Shown here piece by piece: positions 5,649 through 8,223 of a stretch of 8,223 nt of DNA; position 1 is the stretch's first letter, and the number at the start of each line of letters is the position of its first letter. The notes beneath the pieces are model-generated. The model was not told where the DNA came from. It ran no database searches and worked only from the letters and a program-made list of their open reading frames with translations. Source of the DNA: Lachnospiraceae bacterium. GTDB lineage: Bacteria > Bacillota > Clostridia > Lachnospirales > Lachnospiraceae. The stretch is taken from assembly GCA_017473665.1 (NCBI GenBank), contig JAFUKK010000146.1, positions 1 to 8,223 on the forward strand, in the 5' to 3' direction. Made by a program: the position numbers and the translations under genes.

Positions 5649-7247
5649 TCAGCCTCCTGCATATATCAAACAATCATTATAAAAAAAAGTTAGGATTTCC
5701 TGTGCCGTGTATCCTGCATAGGCCATATTTTTAGCACCATTCTGACTCATACCTACTCCATGGCCCAGACCTCCGCCCACTATGGTATATCCTACCACAT
5801 TACCGTCTACTTTTCCAGTATCCAGTATAAAAAAGGAACTGGGCAGCATATTGGACAAGGTAGTGGTACTGCCATCCACCAATTGAAAATGATTATTATC
5901 ATTTAATAACAACTCACGTATATTTTGTCCGCCCTGCACCTGATATACTCCTGAATCTGTATAAAGAATCATAGCCTGTACATTGCCTCCCCGGCCTCTT
6001 TCACTGATAACCATCCGTTCCACACATGTAAACGGTTTTACCTCACCGGTGGTAAAACATCCCTCCTTCAGTACCTGCACACTCCATTTACTTTTGCCGC
6101 TACATCTCTTCAATTGACGATGCAACTCCTCCATATCAATGTCTTCCACCTGATATTTCCAGCGGTACCAATTTTCCCGTGATTCAAAATCCGACTCTTG
6201 CACACATGTAATAAATGCTTCAAACTGCTTTTCATCCGAAAAGTCTGTCCCTCCTATCGCCACTAATGGACTTTTGCATTCTTCTAAATACTCCTCCATA
6301 GCATGAGCATTTAACAATTTTGCATCTAAATAACGGGGATAGTCTTCATTTCCCCAAATATCACCATCTGCACCCACACCACAGGAGGTAGAATAGTAAT
6401 AACTCTCCGTCAGTTCCCCTGCAGAAGTAAAAAGAATCTGTCCTCTGGTCTCATCCACTGCCTGATTGGTGCTATCCTGTTCCTTAATATTATTATACAC
6501 CTGATAGGTAGTACTATCGTCCAAATGAGCCTCATACTCCGGATATCCCGGTGAAAGTAAAAAACGAAAAGCATAGGTACGGGCACTGATGGCCTGGGCC
6601 TTAAGTGCTTCCATGGGATAACTGGAGGGCATCTCGCTGGGTACACAACTGTACAGATATTCTTCAAAAGGCAGCTGGTTAATCAGTACCAGCCCACGAT
6701 CTGTCCGACGCACTTCCAAGCATCCCCGATAACAGGGTATCCCATAATGCCTTTGGATACCGGACACCTGAAGCAGTTGTTCTTGTCTTGGAATAATCTG
6801 AATCACATCCCCATTCAAAAAACAAGGACTAGCCGATGTAATCTCCAATCGTTCCCCGGCTTCATAAGCGATTTTTGCCCCGCTACTTTCATCTGAAAGA
6901 ACAAACTCACCGGCACAAGTCACCTCCACAGTATCATGAAAGATGTCTGAGAAATCGCTATTTTTTATAACCACACGAATTTCAGGACTATCTGACAACT
7001 GTAGCAAAGGACTATTCTTAGGTACTTCTATCTCCACCTGTTCTTCTCCCTCCGGAGAAGTATCAGAATGAATCAGAATCAAATTCTCTATTTGTTCATG
7101 TTCTGCGTTGTTCTCCCCTTTCTGGGTATTTCCGGACCCTGATAGTAAGAAAATTAACTCTATCATGACAAGGAAAATTCCTATATACAGCAGCCTATAT
7201 AATATTTTCAGACGTCCCGGTATTTTATGATAATCTTTTTTACGCAT
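5649..7247 (-). CDS. SpoIID/LytB-domain protein, probable membrane-anchored peptidoglycan lytic transglycosylase
   Basis: Predicted lytic transglycosylase acting on peptidoglycan outside the cytoplasmic membrane; SpoIID itself degrades denuded glycan strands during engulfment in sporulation. Seen in 532 aa: a basic N-terminus, one membrane segment (about 15-36), a charged linker rich in Glu, then the SpoIID domain. The core has EEYLYSCVPSEMP (about 195-207) with Glu205 as the candidate catalytic acid, then YPMEALKAQAISARTYAF (about 210-227), ESYYYSTSCG (about 281-290), and at the C-terminus LGHGVGMSQNGA (about 494-505). It is longer than Bacillus subtilis SpoIID (about 340 aa); much of the excess is a charged segment at about 318-400 and the N-terminal linker. 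Start: the ATG at 7247 with GGGGAG 5 nt upstream is preferred to the adjacent TTG at 7250. It is the first gene of the unit with murL and murD2. Orthology to SpoIID rather than a paralogue is not proven. Confidence 0.9.
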   Translation of the reverse strand: MRKKDYHKIPGRLKILYRLLYIGIFLVMIELIFLLSGSGNTQKGENNAEHEQIENLILIHSDTSPEGEEQVEIEVPKNSPLLQLSDSPEIRVVIKNSDFSDIFHDTVEVTCAGEFVLSDESSGAKIAYEAGERLEITSASPCFLNGDVIQIIPRQEQLLQVSGIQRHYGIPCYRGCLEVRRTDRGLVLINQLPFEEYLYSCVPSEMPSSYPMEALKAQAISARTYAFRFLLSPGYPEYEAHLDDSTTYQVYNNIKEQDSTNQAVDETRGQILFTSAGELTESYYYSTSCGVGADGDIWGNEDYPRYLDAKLLNAHAMEEYLEECKSPLVAIGGTDFSDEKQFEAFITCVQESDFESRENWYRWKYQVEDIDMEELHRQLKRCSGKSKWSVQVLKEGCFTTGEVKPFTCVERMVISERGRGGNVQAMILYTDSGVYQVQGGQNIRELLLNDNNHFQLVDGSTTTLSNMLPSSFFILDTGKVDGNVVGYTIVGGGLGHGVGMSQNGAKNMAYAGYTAQEILTFFYNDCLIYAGG

Positions 7248-7292
7248 CAAAGCTCCCCTTTACCATTAGATTTGTATCTTATCAAAAAGTGT

Positions 7293-7338
7293 GTAAAAGG
7301 GCAAAACAGCCCTGCAGACATATGCCTGCAAGGCTGTT
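7293..7338 (-). terminator. Strong intrinsic terminator after the 6S-like RNA
   Basis: On the minus strand a 13-bp stem (7338-7326 with 7317-7305, one G-T wobble) closes an 8-nt loop and is followed by TTTTGCCCTTTT. It lies about 25 nt beyond the 3' side of the RNA core and about 45 nt before the SpoIID-like start codon. It therefore probably ends the RNA transcript and separates it from the spoIID-like operon. Confidence 0.88.
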
Positions 7339-7362
7339 AATCTTACGTATATTATTCCCCGA

Positions 7363-7552
7363 AATGCCGCCCTTTGCCCTTTGACTCCTAGCATAGCTAG
7401 GTGGGTAACCGCAACCAACCTTTTGCCTTCCCTTGCAATCCTCTTTCGAGTGAGGGCTTGACAGCCACTTGGCAATATAGGAATCCCTTTTTAATCGTGT
7501 AGGTTCAAAAACAGCAAAGTTTATCGGACATCCCAGGATAAGTACCCGCATT
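7363..7552 (-). ncRNA. ssrS: 6S RNA-like structured RNA
   Basis: The 358-nt gap between pckA and the SpoIID-like gene holds a structured RNA on the minus strand. Seen: the ends can pair (AATGC 7552-7548 with GCATT 7367-7363), then TCCT near 7539-7536 with AGGA near 7389-7386. Next comes a large open region, then AACCT near 7504-7508 with AGGTT downstream near 7417-7422. The upper arm contains TTGCC paired to GGCAA and a small CTC...GAG hairpin. This long rod with an unpaired central bubble and a size near 190 nt fits 6S RNA, the regulator that binds sigma-70/sigma-A RNA polymerase by mimicking an open promoter. Segments such as GGTTACCCACCTAGC also resemble Firmicute 6S RNAs as I remember them. 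No tmRNA, RNase P or SRP RNA signature is present. Ends are approximate and no clear promoter was found; an AATAAT at 7560-7555 lacks a good -35. Confidence 0.68.
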
Positions 7553-7563
7553 GCATTATTCGC

Positions 7564-7585
7564 AAAACCGCCGCTACGCGGCTTT
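7564..7585 (-). terminator. Possible weak terminator after pckA
   Basis: On the minus strand GCCGC (7582-7578), loop GTA, GCGGC (7574-7570), then GG and TTTT (7567-7564). The stem has only 5 bp with a 3-nt loop and a short T run, so it is weak. A run of A residues on its 5' side makes it roughly symmetrical. It follows the pckA stop codon by about 20 nt, the expected place for a terminator. Confidence 0.5.
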
Positions 7586-7605
7586 CCTTTTGCTCAATTG
7601 CTAAA

Positions 7606-8223
7606 TTACTTTACGGACTCAGCTTCAGAAACCAGCTTCTTCAATGCTTCCAGAGCTTCATCAGGCAACTTATCATAGCCTTCCTTCTTGGTAGCGAAGT
7701 CTTCTACTGCCTTCACACGGGTCTTCATAGAGTTAATCAGAGCCTCTACATAAGCAGCATCCTTGAAATCAGGAGTGAAGTCAGCGGTCTTGCCATCCCA
7801 CTCGTTCATGATTTCGATATCGGAGAAAGGACCCCACTGAACGAACTTATCCTTCTTCTCTACGATGGTCTCTAAGATACCTAAAGTATCTGCGGGCTTA
7901 ACCTTAGTGCCCATGAAGTCACCGGTATTAACGATGTAGCATGCTACGTTCTTTTCTTCTACCAGCTTCTTGAACTTCTCATAGTCGTTAACCAGAGGAT
8001 AGGTTCTGAAAGGATTTGCATAAGGTACGATACGGATTGCATTTAAGTCGGTACCTGCAGCAACACGCTCTGCGGTAGAGGTCTTGGTAGCCAGTGTAGC
8101 ACCCATTACAGATGCCAGAGCAGCACCGCTCAGCTTCACAACGGGAGGAAGAACAGGGTCCTTCATAATCCAGAAGATAGCATTTACGGGAGCGTCAATC
8201 TTGTCTACACGGTTAGGAGACCA
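7606..8223 (-). CDS. pckA: Phosphoenolpyruvate carboxykinase (ATP), C-terminal part
   Basis: The 3' portion (205 codons) of an ATP-dependent PEP carboxykinase gene, which interconverts oxaloacetate plus ATP and PEP plus CO2 plus ADP in gluconeogenesis or fermentative CO2 fixation. The reading frame is open to the window edge. A Met at 8166 is internal, because the 19 codons before it (SPNRVDKIDAPVNAIFWI) continue the family sequence. Seen: TSTAERVAAGTD, YANPFRTYPL and CYIVNTGDFMGTKVKPAD, which match the C-terminal lobe of ATP-type PEPCK. A helical, Lys/Glu-rich tail ends the protein. The P-loop and most catalytic residues lie upstream, outside the window. The coding sequence looks strongly codon-biased, as expected for a highly expressed enzyme. 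Confidence 0.93.
   Translation of the reverse strand, partial: WSPNRVDKIDAPVNAIFWIMKDPVLPPVVKLSGAALASVMGATLATKTSTAERVAAGTDLNAIRIVPYANPFRTYPLVNDYEKFKKLVEEKNVACYIVNTGDFMGTKVKPADTLGILETIVEKKDKFVQWGPFSDIEIMNEWDGKTADFTPDFKDAAYVEALINSMKTRVKAVEDFATKKEGYDKLPDEALEALKKLVSEAESVK

Noticed and set aside
7269..7297. Promoter for the SpoIID-like gene (TTTACA 7297-7292 and GATACAAAT 7278-7270)
   Set aside because: The spacing to TACAAA is only 15 nt. The GATACAAAT resembles a SigE -10 (CATACAnT), but no matching -35 is visible, so I do not call a promoter.
7282..7551. Two overlapping minus-strand open frames (7282-7551 and 7266-7475) between pckA and the SpoIID-like gene
   Set aside because: They lie across the structured RNA and its terminator, have no ribosome binding site, and encode Cys/Arg/Lys-rich low-complexity sequence with no family resemblance.
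1..8223. CRISPR arrays, insertion sequences, tRNA genes, attachment sites
   Set aside because: No regularly spaced repeats, transposase frames, terminal inverted repeats or cloverleaf sequences were found on either strand.

Overview
The window looks like a piece of a Clostridia chromosome, most likely Lachnospiraceae or a close relative. The grounds are a T-box leader with a Gram-positive consensus on pheS, AGGAGG-type ribosome binding sites, a SpoIID-domain protein, moderate GC, and an ATP-type PEP carboxykinase in the form common in gut Clostridia. The genus cannot be fixed from this sequence. Every gene I can support lies on the minus strand, so the biological order runs from high to low coordinates.

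Layout in the direction of transcription: (1) 8223-7606, 3' end of pckA, cut by the window edge, followed by a weak hairpin. (2) 7605-7248, a gene-free stretch holding a structured RNA of about 190 nt that resembles 6S RNA and ends in a strong intrinsic terminator. (3) 7247-3127, a tight three-gene unit: a membrane-anchored SpoIID/LytB protein, then MurL (UDP-MurNAc-L-Ala-L-Glu epimerase), then a MurD-like ligase of the MurD2 type. Gaps are 4 nt and 1 nt, and the two mur genes appear to start with TTG. (4) 3130-2975, a promoter, a compact hairpin-rich leader and a strong terminator in front of a Nudix hydrolase gene. (5) 2973-1407, the Nudix hydrolase, an unrecognised 121-residue protein and a phosphinothricin-acetyltransferase-like GNAT enzyme that has its own internal promoter. 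(6) 1410-38, promoter, Phe-specific T-box riboswitch and pheS. pheT is not visible in the 37 nt that remain.

The most notable content is the murL-murD2 pair. In the known pathway (described from Xanthomonas) the ligase adds L-Glu to UDP-MurNAc-L-Ala, and MurL then epimerises the terminal L-Glu to D-Glu. This replaces the usual glutamate racemase plus MurD route. Here the pair sits in a Firmicute-like genome and seems translationally coupled to a SpoIID-type peptidoglycan lytic transglycosylase. That raises the possibility that this D-Glu route is tied to sporulation or cell-wall remodelling. Second in interest is the unexplained leader and terminator upstream of the Nudix gene, which has the architecture of a transcription attenuator but matches no riboswitch class I can name.

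Several open reading frames extend upstream of their probable true starts. Where a ribosome binding site or promoter decides the start, I used the shorter form and say so.
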